Source: an uncultured Parafilimonas sp.
GTDB taxonomy: Bacteria > Bacteroidota > Bacteroidia > Chitinophagales > Chitinophagaceae
Direction of reading: 5' to 3'
Assembly: GCA_937892395.1 (NCBI GenBank)
Contig: CALAGJ010000139.1
Coordinates: 1-20,136 of the forward strand
DNA length: 20,136 nt
The stretch's first letter is position 1. Every line of letters starts with the position of its first letter. A program made the translations under genes and the position numbers. Below, piece by piece: positions 1 through 7,029 of this stretch. Below the pieces are notes generated by a model, which saw nothing but the letters and a program-made list of their open reading frames with translations, did not search any database and had not been told where the DNA came from.

Positions 1-1
1 G

Positions 2-754
2 AAGTACAAACCTAAGTTAATCATATTGGATATTACACCAAAAGAGTTTACGTTTAGAAGTGGTGAGAATAGTAGATTGGTAATGGCCTCCACCATATTG
101 CCTTATGTGCGCAGGGATGAAGATTTTAAAAAAGTGGCTGAAATGAATTTTCCCGAAGAACTTCGGAAAGCACAAATTTCAAAACTCTACGCTTATAACT
201 CATATATTCTTCCAACAATTGAAGGCTTGTCTGCAAATACTGAAATGGGAAATCCGTCAGATGTAAAACAAGGGTATCTGGCATTAAAAGGAACAAGAAT
301 TGATGGGCCACCACCTCCCTATGAATTTGATGATGCTAAAGACATGGATACTTTTGCCCGCAACCAATTTGAGCGTTTTGTAAAAACTGTTTTGGACAAT
401 AACATCAAGTTAGTGGCAGTAATGTCACCCTTATATATTGCTCCATTTCAAGACACAAAGTCAATGGTAGAATTCAAGAAAATATTAAAGCAATATAACG
501 TCCCTTATTTTCATTATGCATCAGATCCGGAGTTTTTAAAGACAGAATATTTCTATGATTATGTACACATGAATGATAGGGGAGCAAGAAAATTTGTTGA
601 TACTTTTATTGTACAAATCAAGAATTATTTAGTGCAGGATGAAGCCGGGAGAAATATCTTAAAATACGCTCCTGTATGGCCACAGGATAGTTTAAAAGTG
701 GATAGTGTATTTCGCTTTGAAGGCATGAAACCAGTACGAAAAATTTTAGAATAA
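2..754 (+). CDS. SGNH/GDSL-hydrolase-like protein, 3' part (5' end outside window)
   Basis: The reading frame is open from the first bases of the window (K-Y-K-P-K-L-I-I-L-D...), so this is the C-terminal ~250 residues of a longer protein; the TTG at 26 is inside the frame and is not a likely start. Near the C-terminus the motif Y-D-Y-V-H-M-N (Asp codon 557-559, His codon 566-568) matches the Asp-x-x-His dyad that closes SGNH/GDSL esterase folds. The nucleophile Ser block would lie in the missing N-terminal part, so catalysis cannot be confirmed. Proteins of this kind often act in the periplasm or envelope and add or remove acyl groups on surface glycans, frequently beside MBOAT acyltransferases; whether one lies upstream cannot be seen. 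The gene is followed after 39 bases by two sulfotransferases on the same strand, consistent with a surface-polysaccharide modification operon. Family call moderate, substrate unknown. Confidence 0.6.
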   Translation, partial: KYKPKLIILDITPKEFTFRSGENSRLVMASTILPYVRRDEDFKKVAEMNFPEELRKAQISKLYAYNSYILPTIEGLSANTEMGNPSDVKQGYLALKGTRIDGPPPPYEFDDAKDMDTFARNQFERFVKTVLDNNIKLVAVMSPLYIAPFQDTKSMVEFKKILKQYNVPYFHYASDPEFLKTEYFYDYVHMNDRGARKFVDTFIVQIKNYLVQDEAGRNILKYAPVWPQDSLKVDSVFRFEGMKPVRKILE

Positions 755-793
755 GAACATCAATAGGATTAAGGAAAATCAAATCTAAAGATT

Positions 794-1708
794 ATGTCTG
801 CAGAACAATATCTACAAAAACCTATCATCATATTTGGTACTGGACGCAGTGGCACCACCATTATCAGCGATATCATATTTCAGCATGAAGATTTGGCTTG
901 GCACAACAATTATCAGGAGTTGTTTCCAAAGAACGCTTATGTAAATTATGCCCGTAGGCTTTTTGATAATAAATATTGGAGATATATAGGTATGAATACC
1001 CAAAACAATAAGGGCTTTATCAACTATATGTGCTTCAGACCCATAGAGCGCTACACATTTTGGGAAAAACTCACCGGCCCACGTATTGATTTTAGTCGTG
1101 GATTTTTGATGAATGAAAGAGCTACAGATGAAGAGCGTGGCCATATACGCAGCTTCTTAAATAAACTAGTAAAATTTCAAAACAGAAAGCGGCTTGCATT
1201 TAAACTTACCGGCCCGGCCCGTATGGAATATTTGATGAGCCTATTTCCAGATGCCATCTTTATAAATATTACTAGAAGCCCCGTGCCTACAGTGCGTAGC
1301 TGGATGGAAGTAGTATGGAGCACACAAATTACAGATCAACTTTGGTGGACTGGTGCTTACAATGAAGAAGAGTTGAAACAGTCAAAGATTTATGCTGAAG
1401 ACCCTGCTTTATTTGCTGCATTTCAGTATAAAAAATTGATGGAAACTACGGATGCAGAAATTACAAAAATGAAGCCTAATATGCTCACAGTCCGTTATGA
1501 AGATTTTGTAAAAGATAGTAAAGCTGTTATTCAACAAATTTTAGAATTTTCCGGATTGCAGGCTTCTAAGTTGGTTGATAAATATATGGATGAAAAAATA
1601 TCTGTAAAAAATAGAAACGACAGACAAGCCAAGTCTGATAAAACAGCAATTTCAGAAGAAACAAAACAAAAGATTCTTGAAATAGTAGCTCCTTATACTT
1701 CCAATTAA
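794..1708 (+). CDS. PAPS-dependent sulfotransferase family protein (first of a tandem pair)
   Basis: 304 residues. The N-terminal P-loop G15-T-G-R-S-G-T-T22 after a short beta-strand (PIIIF) is the 5'-phosphosulfate-binding loop of the sulfotransferase superfamily. A second block around residues 158-170 (N-I-T-R-S-P-V-P-T-V-R-S-W) matches the 3'-phosphate-binding region; the usual R-D-P is R-S-P here. The family moves a sulfuryl group from PAPS to a hydroxyl or amine, here most plausibly on a glycan or lipid acceptor given the neighbouring glycosyltransferase. The ATG at 794 places the P-loop at the usual distance from the N-terminus. No signal peptide is visible, so it is probably cytoplasmic. 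It is homologous over its full length to the next gene (shared GRSGTTIIS, TGPRIDFSRGFL, PTVRSW, RYEDFV). The acceptor cannot be told from sequence. Confidence 0.85.
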   Translation: MSAEQYLQKPIIIFGTGRSGTTIISDIIFQHEDLAWHNNYQELFPKNAYVNYARRLFDNKYWRYIGMNTQNNKGFINYMCFRPIERYTFWEKLTGPRIDFSRGFLMNERATDEERGHIRSFLNKLVKFQNRKRLAFKLTGPARMEYLMSLFPDAIFINITRSPVPTVRSWMEVVWSTQITDQLWWTGAYNEEELKQSKIYAEDPALFAAFQYKKLMETTDAEITKMKPNMLTVRYEDFVKDSKAVIQQILEFSGLQASKLVDKYMDEKISVKNRNDRQAKSDKTAISEETKQKILEIVAPYTSN

Positions 1709-1724
1709 ATTTTTAAATTGCTGT

Positions 1725-2657
1725 ATGCATGAAGTGAAAGATAAACTGCTGGAAAAGCCCATACTCATTATTGGTAGCGGACGTAGCGGCACCACCATCA
1801 TATCTGAAATTATCATACAACATGAGCAACTTGGGTGGCATAGTCAATACAATGAGGTCTTAAAATTTACGCCACTTATTAGCCTTTGGAGATATTTCTT
1901 TGACAATAAATTCTGGCGCATACCCCGCTTTTGGAAATATGTGGGATTTTCAAAAAACACACGCCAGGGATGGGGAAGTTTTATTACCCAGTTATTTATT
2001 TTTAATCCCGTAGAACTCTATGGTCTGTGGGAAAAAATAACTGGTCCACGCATTGATTTTTCAAGAGGTTTTTTGTTAGATACCAAAGCCACAGATTACG
2101 AAGCAGCATATATGCGCAGCTATCTCTCAAAGATGGTAAAATATCAAGGCAGGAAGCGATTATTTATGAAGTTTACTGGTCCGGCACGTTTGGAATATTT
2201 GACCAGCATATTTCCCGATGCAAAAATTATTAATATCGTAAGAGATCCCATACCAACTGTAAGGAGTTGGCTGCAAGTTGGGTTTTGGCAGCGTATGGGC
2301 ATCAACAGACTTTGGTGGCTTGGCGCTTACTCCGAGGCTGAAATAGCAGAAGCAGAAACATTAAAGAATGATCCCGCTTTGATTACGGCATTTCAATACA
2401 AAAAGCTCATGGATACTGCTGCTTATGAAATAAAAAAACTCAACTTGAATGTACTGGAAATGCGCTACGAAGATTTTGTAGCCAACCCTCAAACATTTAT
2501 ACAACAAATGCTTGATTTTACGGAGCTTCCGCCTAGTAAATATGTACAAGCATATATTGACAATATGAAAATACAAAATAGAAATACTGCTGAAAATACA
2601 AAAACGGTATTTAGTGATGAAACCAAAAATCGTATCCTGGATATTGTAAACAGGTAA
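1725..2657 (+). CDS. PAPS-dependent sulfotransferase family protein (second of a tandem pair)
   Basis: 310 residues and clearly a paralogue of the gene 16 bases upstream, with the same blocks in the same order. The P-loop is G17-S-G-R-S-G-T-T24 and the 3'-phosphate block is R173-D-P-I-P-T-V-R-S-W, so this copy keeps the canonical R-D-P that the first copy has changed to R-S-P. The main length difference is an insertion after the first ~50 residues, rich in aromatic and basic residues (around W-R-I-P-R-F-W-K-Y), which could adapt acceptor binding. Spacing to both neighbours is short, so one transcript is likely. The two copies have diverged widely, which points to an old duplication with different acceptors or positions rather than a recent copy. 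The sulfated product is not predictable, but a surface glycan is the simplest reading of the context. Confidence 0.85.
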   Translation: MHEVKDKLLEKPILIIGSGRSGTTIISEIIIQHEQLGWHSQYNEVLKFTPLISLWRYFFDNKFWRIPRFWKYVGFSKNTRQGWGSFITQLFIFNPVELYGLWEKITGPRIDFSRGFLLDTKATDYEAAYMRSYLSKMVKYQGRKRLFMKFTGPARLEYLTSIFPDAKIINIVRDPIPTVRSWLQVGFWQRMGINRLWWLGAYSEAEIAEAETLKNDPALITAFQYKKLMDTAAYEIKKLNLNVLEMRYEDFVANPQTFIQQMLDFTELPPSKYVQAYIDNMKIQNRNTAENTKTVFSDETKNRILDIVNR

Positions 2658-2677
2658 ATGAATTAACGCTGTTGTCC

Positions 2678-3784
2678 ATGAATAAAAAAATAAAAGTAGC
2701 ACATGTTATTAGGGTATTTAGTTATGGAGGTGCAGAAGTATTACTTAGGGAATTTTTTAAAACACCCGAATTCAAAAAGGAGGTGGATAGTGATTTATTT
2801 ATTTTAGATCATATCAAACTGGGCTTAGTACCAGATGTAACGCCAAACATCAATAAAGTATATCATTATAAGATTACACATTGGAAATTTCTTATTGAAT
2901 ACATTCGCTTTTTAATACACATTACAAAAGGAAAATATGATATGGTGCACATGCATCTTCCGGTTGCCGGTTGGATGGGTATTGTTGCAAAATTATTTAC
3001 CGCAGGTAAAACAAAATTTATATACAGCGAGCACAATCTGGTAACCTCATATACAAAGTACAACTATTACCTCAGTGGATATACTTATGGATTAAATGAT
3101 AGTATCATTTCTGTCAGTCATGAAGTAAGTGAAATCATCAAACAAAATCAAAAAGGTTGGTTTTATAAGACCAATCATCCGGTTACTATTTTGAATGGAA
3201 TTGATACGGCTACCTTTCATAATCCGGAGCGTCAAAAAGTAAATGCTGCCGAAAAATTAACGGTGGGTTTAGTAGCCAGATTTAGACCCCAAAAGCGAGT
3301 GGACCGCTGGGCAGAAGTGGCTGCTGAAATTAATAAACTCAATCCCAACATTGAATTTTTAATGGTGGGTGATGGACCCGATGACGATATGCTGCGCAAT
3401 AAAATACAATCATTGGGCATGACAGGCAAAATAGAATTGCCCGGCAAAATGAGCAGTACAGCAGCGGCTTACAAACGCATTGATATATTTCTCCTCACCA
3501 GCGATTTTGAGGGTCTTCCACTTGCCATAATGGAAGCCATGAGTAGCGGCTGTGTGCCTGTGGTAAGTAATGTTGGAGGCATTAAGCAATTAGAGATTCC
3601 TGGCATTGGACATAAGTTTGATACCTATAATCCTGCTGCTATTGCAAAAGTTATTTGTGCATATGCACAACAACCTCACCGATACTTAGAAGAAAGCAAT
3701 AAAGCAAGGGCATTTGTTGTAAATAACTATTCACTTACCAAGCAAGTAAATGAAATTATTGACCTCTATAAAGCTTTAATGTAG
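2678..3784 (+). CDS. Glycosyltransferase family 4 (GT4, GT-B fold)
   Basis: 368 residues from the ATG at 2678 (M-N-K-K-I-K-V-A-H-V-I-R). An in-frame TTG six bases earlier is possible but less likely. The N-terminal half has the GT4 acceptor-domain start V-I-R-V-F-S-Y-G-G-A-E, and the C-terminal half has G-L-V-A-R-F-R-P-Q-K-R followed by the E-x7-E donor signature at E278 and E286 (E-G-L-P-L-A-I-M-E) and a glycine-rich S-N-V-G-G. These are the nucleotide-sugar-binding features of retaining GT4 enzymes. No membrane segment is obvious; such enzymes act at the cytoplasmic face on lipid-linked glycans. It follows the second sulfotransferase by 20 bases and its stop codon directly abuts the next start, so translational coupling is likely. 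Sugar donor and acceptor are unknown. Confidence 0.9.
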   Translation: MNKKIKVAHVIRVFSYGGAEVLLREFFKTPEFKKEVDSDLFILDHIKLGLVPDVTPNINKVYHYKITHWKFLIEYIRFLIHITKGKYDMVHMHLPVAGWMGIVAKLFTAGKTKFIYSEHNLVTSYTKYNYYLSGYTYGLNDSIISVSHEVSEIIKQNQKGWFYKTNHPVTILNGIDTATFHNPERQKVNAAEKLTVGLVARFRPQKRVDRWAEVAAEINKLNPNIEFLMVGDGPDDDMLRNKIQSLGMTGKIELPGKMSSTAAAYKRIDIFLLTSDFEGLPLAIMEAMSSGCVPVVSNVGGIKQLEIPGIGHKFDTYNPAAIAKVICAYAQQPHRYLEESNKARAFVVNNYSLTKQVNEIIDLYKALM

Positions 3785-5356
3785 ATGACAGATTTCACTA
3801 TTGCATTTTATGTGTATGATAAACAATTACCCGCCTGGTTAGTGCTTTGTATAGAAAAGCTGGCAACACAATCGGGTGTTAGATTTGCAGGCATTATACA
3901 TCAACAAAAAAAGCAGAGCAGACCACATCAGTTTTCTGAATTAACCTATAGATTATATCGAAAACTGGAAAACAAAATAAGTAAACCCTCACCCAATGCA
4001 TTTGCTGCAAAGCAATGGCCACAAGCATTTCAACAGATACCCGTAGCATCAGAAACCGATATTAATACAATACAACAATGGCAGCCACATTGTATAATAA
4101 ACCTGAGTAGTAAGATAGTACCCGAAGCTATCAAAGCAATACCCACCTTGGGCGTTTGGTATTATGGCCCGGGAAATCTATTTAATGCACAAGCAGCCAG
4201 TGCAGTGGCACTTGCAATCATCAAGCAGGAATGTAGTACGCCTATCTGTTTGATGGTGGAATATGCAAACACTAAAAAACCCGAAATATTATATGCCAGC
4301 TATTCTTCCACTCAGCCATATATCAATCGAAATTTAAATATTGCTTGTTGGAAAGCTGCATCTTTTGCAAGCCGCGTCATTGCTGCATATCAGCACAGTG
4401 GATCATTGCAGAAAATAGAAAATGACGCACTTACTGCCAATAGATTTTTTCGCCCTCCGGGCAATGGATTAATGCTAAAGTTTCTACTTCATAAATCATT
4501 AGCCGAAGGCAAAAAATTGCTTCAAAAAAGAAAACAATTTCAGCAGTGGTTGCTACTACATCATACAGCACCAGATAAAAAAGTATCCACAGATTTTTCA
4601 ATATATAAAAGTATAACTGCTCCAAAAAAAGCATTCTGGGCAGACCCTTCCGTATTTATACACAACAACACCAGATACATTTTTTTTGAGGAATATTTAT
4701 ATGCCACTAAAAAAGCCCACATCAGTGTTTTAACAATAGATGATGACGGTCAGGCATCTGCACCACAAATTGTTTTGGACAAACCTTATCACCTTTCTTA
4801 TCCATTCATTTTTCAGCATGATGGCCAAATTTATATGCTGCCCGAAACCAGTGCTAACAAAACGATAGAGTTGTATAAAGCAACTGCATTTCCTTACAAA
4901 TGGGAGCTGGAAAAAGTATTGATGCAAAACCTGCATGCGGTAGATTCTACTCTATATTTTTATGACAACAACTGGTGGTTATTTACAAACATAAAAGAAA
5001 ATAATGGCGCCAGTGCCTGGGATGAACTTTATGCATTTCACGCACCACATTTTCTAACGGATCAATGGACGGCGCATACCCAAAATCCTTTAATCAGCGA
5101 TGTGCGTACTGCAAGGCCTGCGGGCAATTTGTACGTGGAAGACAACAAGCTCATGCGCCCATCTCAAGATTGTAGCTGTACCTACGGTTATGCCATCAAT
5201 ATCAATGAAATTGAACTGCTAACTCCTACAGCATATCAAGAAAAATTAATTAGCAAAACCCTGCCCACTTGGGATGATGATATCAAAGCCATACACACCC
5301 TTAGTTCGCAAGATGGATTTGTAGCAATTGATGCCCGCAAACTGGTAAAGCGATAA
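3785..5356 (+). CDS. Two-part glycan-modification protein: formyltransferase-like N-terminus with GINT1-N-like propeller C-terminus
   Basis: 523 residues, starting on the base after the upstream TAG. The first ~200 residues resemble a formyltransferase-type Rossmann fold: a start of the T-I-A-F-Y-V-Y type, a stretch W-Q-P-H-C-I-I-N-L-S-S-K-I, then L122-G-V-W-Y-Y-G-P-G-N where methionyl-tRNA/sugar formyltransferases carry their H-x-S-x-L-P motif. The catalytic His/Asn/Asp set is not clearly kept, so activity is doubtful. From about residue 280, F284-W-A-D-P-S-V-F and repeated strand-turn units (Y-I-F-F-E-E-Y, Y-P-F-I-F-Q, M-L-P-E-T) resemble the five-bladed propeller domain known as the N-terminal domain of plant glucosamine inositolphosphorylceramide transferase 1. 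Position after a GT4 and sulfotransferases suggests a role in surface glycan synthesis or acylation. The family call is by eye; the function is not established. Confidence 0.55.
   Translation: MTDFTIAFYVYDKQLPAWLVLCIEKLATQSGVRFAGIIHQQKKQSRPHQFSELTYRLYRKLENKISKPSPNAFAAKQWPQAFQQIPVASETDINTIQQWQPHCIINLSSKIVPEAIKAIPTLGVWYYGPGNLFNAQAASAVALAIIKQECSTPICLMVEYANTKKPEILYASYSSTQPYINRNLNIACWKAASFASRVIAAYQHSGSLQKIENDALTANRFFRPPGNGLMLKFLLHKSLAEGKKLLQKRKQFQQWLLLHHTAPDKKVSTDFSIYKSITAPKKAFWADPSVFIHNNTRYIFFEEYLYATKKAHISVLTIDDDGQASAPQIVLDKPYHLSYPFIFQHDGQIYMLPETSANKTIELYKATAFPYKWELEKVLMQNLHAVDSTLYFYDNNWWLFTNIKENNGASAWDELYAFHAPHFLTDQWTAHTQNPLISDVRTARPAGNLYVEDNKLMRPSQDCSCTYGYAININEIELLTPTAYQEKLISKTLPTWDDDIKAIHTLSSQDGFVAIDARKLVKR
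4448..4466 (+). repeat. Copy of the dispersed GCCCTNCGGGCAATG hairpin element, inside a coding region
   Basis: The 19-base stretch differs from the intergenic copy at 6457-6475 at only one base (C for T in the loop). It lies in frame within the two-part glycan protein and encodes F-R-P-P-G-N. The core can form a four-base GCCC/GGGC stem with a three-base loop. Confidence 0.6.
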
Positions 5357-5357
5357 A

Positions 5358-5391
5358 ATCAGTTGATATAAAGTGTTGGTTTATGGCTGAT
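5358..5391. terminator. Imperfect hairpin between convergent genes, possible bidirectional terminator
   Basis: Between the ends of the + strand glycan operon and the - strand gldA, an outer pair ATCAG/CTGAT (5358-5362 with 5387-5391) and an inner pair ATAAA/TTTAT (5368-5372 with 5380-5384) enclose a seven-base loop. There is an internal asymmetric bulge and no T-run on either side, so this is only a candidate. Confidence 0.3.
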
Positions 5392-5399
5392 GAATATAT

Positions 5400-6311
5400 C
5401 TAATCCTGCACTACGTTGGTCAGCACCCTAAATACATCTTCCAATTGATGCTGTCTGTTTTCGATAGACACAATATCTATATTTTCCTGCACTGCTTTTT
5501 CTATAATTTGTTTGCGTAGCATAGGAAGATGACTGCCGGAAATAATCCAGCCATTACCTTCATCCTGAGTAGCAGAAATACCGGCTATTGCATCAAAAAA
5601 TTTGGATGATATGGCTCTATCAAATTTAAAATAAAGGCTACCATGTGTAGCATTTTGCTTAAGGTTATCCAGTGTGTTGTCCGCAGCTATCACACCTTTG
5701 TTGATGATGATTACCCGCTTGCACACTGCTTCCACTTCGCTTAGAATATGCGAAGAAAATAAAATCGTTTTACTACGTCCCTGTTCATTTATAATATCCC
5801 TTATTTCCAACACTTGGTTAGGGTCAAGACCGGTTGTAGGTTCATCTAAAATGAGCACTTCAGGGTCATGAATTAAAGCCGCAGCCAAGCCAACCCGTTG
5901 TTTATAACCCTTGCTCAGCTGGCCTGTACGCTTATGTGCTTCCACACCCAGACCGGTTTGTTCAATTACATGTTCAATAGCTTTCTTGGCATTTGTTATT
6001 TTAAAAGTAGAAGCTATAAAGCCCAAATATTCCCGGATGTACATATCATAATACAAAGGGTTTGCTTCGGAAAGGTAGCCAATTTTTTGTTTGATGGCAA
6101 GTGGGTTTTCATGTACATTCAATCCACATATAAGTGCTTGGCCGGCATAAGCAGTAAGGTAGCCCGTCAATATTTTCATGGTGGTGCTTTTGCCTGCACC
6201 ATTTGGCCCCAAAAATCCAACTACTTCTGCCTTTCCCACAGAAAAATTGATATCCCTGATAGCATATTGTGCACCATACTGAAGGGTTAAATTACTTACG
6301 CTTATGCTCAT
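5400..6311 (-). CDS. gldA: Gliding-motility-type ABC transporter ATP-binding protein GldA
   Basis: 303 residues. Domains in order: Walker A G35-P-N-G-A-G-K-S-T43, Q-loop region around Q75 with G-Y-L-S-E-A-N-P-L-Y, signature L132-S-K-G-Y-K-Q138, Walker B V152-L-I-L-D-E157 followed by P-T-T-G-L-D, and switch His188 (F-S-S-H). A C-terminal extension of ~90 residues follows, as in GldA and other ABC-2 type exporter ATPases. Start M-S-I-S-V-S-N-L-T-L-Q-Y-G and overall length fit GldA, the ATPase that works with membrane proteins GldF and GldG in Flavobacterium. No gldF or gldG lies in the window. In non-gliding Bacteroidota this protein is still widespread and may serve secretion or envelope functions. 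It converges on the upstream operon and diverges from the E2 gene; a TAnnTTTG box lies 15 bases before its start codon. Confidence 0.85.
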   Translation of the reverse strand: MSISVSNLTLQYGAQYAIRDINFSVGKAEVVGFLGPNGAGKSTTMKILTGYLTAYAGQALICGLNVHENPLAIKQKIGYLSEANPLYYDMYIREYLGFIASTFKITNAKKAIEHVIEQTGLGVEAHKRTGQLSKGYKQRVGLAAALIHDPEVLILDEPTTGLDPNQVLEIRDIINEQGRSKTILFSSHILSEVEAVCKRVIIINKGVIAADNTLDNLKQNATHGSLYFKFDRAISSKFFDAIAGISATQDEGNGWIISGSHLPMLRKQIIEKAVQENIDIVSIENRQHQLEDVFRVLTNVVQD

Positions 6312-6325
6312 TCAAAATATTTGTA

Positions 6326-6333
6326 CAAAGATA
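6326..6333 (-). promoter_or_regulatory. Bacteroidota-type -7 box upstream of gldA
   Basis: On the - strand this reads TATCTTTG, an exact match to the TAnnTTTG -7 consensus of Bacteroidota sigma-70 promoters, 15 bases before the gldA ATG. No matching TTG -33 element is visible at the expected spacing. A transcript from here would have a leader of about ten bases or less. Confidence 0.5.
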
Positions 6334-6456
6334 TTATTTGAACCAATTCGTATCTGCGCATCAAATCCTATAGTTCTTAAAAAAATGCTACAGCAAATTC
6401 TATTGGGTTGTAGGTTTATTAAATAGAAGATAAGCACTATTATGAAGAAAACAATA

Positions 6457-6475
6457 TTTCGCCCTTCGGGCAATG
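6457..6475 (+). repeat. Copy of the dispersed GCCCTNCGGGCAATG hairpin element
   Basis: The core GCCCTTCGGGCAATG (6461-6475), preceded by TTTC, can fold as GCCC-TTC-GGGC. The same core recurs at 6609-6623, at 4452-4466 with one change, and in reverse orientation at 18403-18417 with one change in the loop. Not followed by a T-run, so not a typical terminator. Confidence 0.65.
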
Positions 6476-6491
6476 ATCATGCATACTCCAG

Positions 6492-6513
6492 CATTGCGAG
6501 TGAAACGAAGCAA
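6492..6513 (+). repeat. ATTGCGAG-GAAGCAA type short dispersed element
   Basis: CATTGCGAG, TGAAAC, GAAGCAA resembles the CATTGCGAG(N)GAAGCAATC element seen dispersed in many Bacteroidota and other genomes. TTGC at its left end pairs with GCAA at its right end. Only one copy is visible in this window, so identification rests on memory of the motif. Confidence 0.4.
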
Positions 6514-6548
6514 ATAAAAAGATAACATCTATTATCCCTACAAATTAA

Positions 6549-6579
6549 ACCACAAAATGTAATCTTGATATTTTGTGGT
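6549..6579. repeat. Perfect 10-base inverted repeat
   Basis: ACCACAAAAT (6549-6558) and ATTTTGTGGT (6570-6579) are exact reverse complements around an 11-base loop. It lies mid-way between two divergent genes, so it terminates neither; there is no T-run on the + side. It could be a regulator site, a remnant of a small mobile element, or a structured RNA. Confidence 0.55.
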
Positions 6580-6604
6580 AGTGAGAAGTATATCATTTAA
6601 AAAG

Positions 6605-6623
6605 TTACGCCCTTCGGGCAATG
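6605..6623 (+). repeat. Copy of the dispersed GCCCTNCGGGCAATG hairpin element
   Basis: The core at 6609-6623 is identical to the core at 6461-6475, in the same orientation and 148 bases downstream. The flanks differ (TTAC instead of TTTC on the left; AGGAA instead of ATCAT on the right), so the core is the conserved unit. Confidence 0.65.
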
Positions 6624-6964
6624 AGGAATTGGGAGTAAAAATGAATTTAGATGGAAGAAAGGTAAAGGAGGCTGCAATATGCTGCGTAGTTAAAAATTTG
6701 ATTGAAGCGAAAAGGGTTTAAGTAATTTTATTGTAATAAGCACCCAAATCAAAGTAGATCTGCTGTACTAACTATATTGTAAATTAAATACCAACATCAA
6801 GATTGATGTAAAAATTTTCCAATATATAATTATCGTTTACTGTTATTAAATTTGGTTTCCACTACAATTTTTACAGGCCAAAACCAACGTGTCAATTTTT
6901 TTATGTAAAAAGGAATGCAATATTTTACTTACTTCATGGCGTACCAAGGGCAAGCCTATTTACT

Positions 6965-6972
6965 TACATTTG
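6965..6972 (+). promoter_or_regulatory. Bacteroidota-type -7 box upstream of the E2 gene
   Basis: TACATTTG matches the TAnnTTTG consensus, 57 bases before the ATG at 7030. No clear TTG -33 box sits at the usual spacing. It directly abuts the inverted repeat at 6975-6999. Confidence 0.45.
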
Positions 6973-6974
6973 CC

Positions 6975-6999
6975 CCGTTCACAAATTTTCTTGTAACGG
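6975..6999. repeat. Inverted repeat at the predicted transcription start of the E2 gene
   Basis: CCGTT-(C)-ACAA (6975-6984) pairs with TTGT-AACGG (6991-6999): nine base pairs with one bulged C and a six-base loop. It begins two bases after the -7 box, so it would cover the transcription start; as DNA it could be an operator, as RNA a leader hairpin if transcription starts upstream. Confidence 0.4.
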
Positions 7000-7029
7000 A
7001 TTGCTTATTGATAATAAAAAATATTGAAT

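Larger units (their letters stand above)
6312..7029. other. Divergent intergenic region (718 bases) rich in small palindromes and dispersed repeats
   Basis: No convincing gene is seen on either strand. It holds candidate promoter boxes for gldA (left end) and the E2 gene (right end), two copies of the GCCCTTCGGGCAATG hairpin, one ATTGCGAG...GAAGCAA-type element, a perfect 10-base inverted repeat (6549-6579), and a small ACATCA/TGATGT hairpin with a 4-base loop (6794-6809). Several different short repeats together suggest a place where such elements accumulate. Confidence 0.7.

Noticed and set aside
5898..6290. Open frame of 130 codons on the + strand opposite gldA
   Set aside because: It is the shadow of a strongly supported ABC ATPase and shows no domain features of its own.
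6794..6809. Small ACATCA/TGATGT hairpin
   Set aside because: Six-base arms in A/T-rich DNA with no positional support are too weak to list as a regulatory site.
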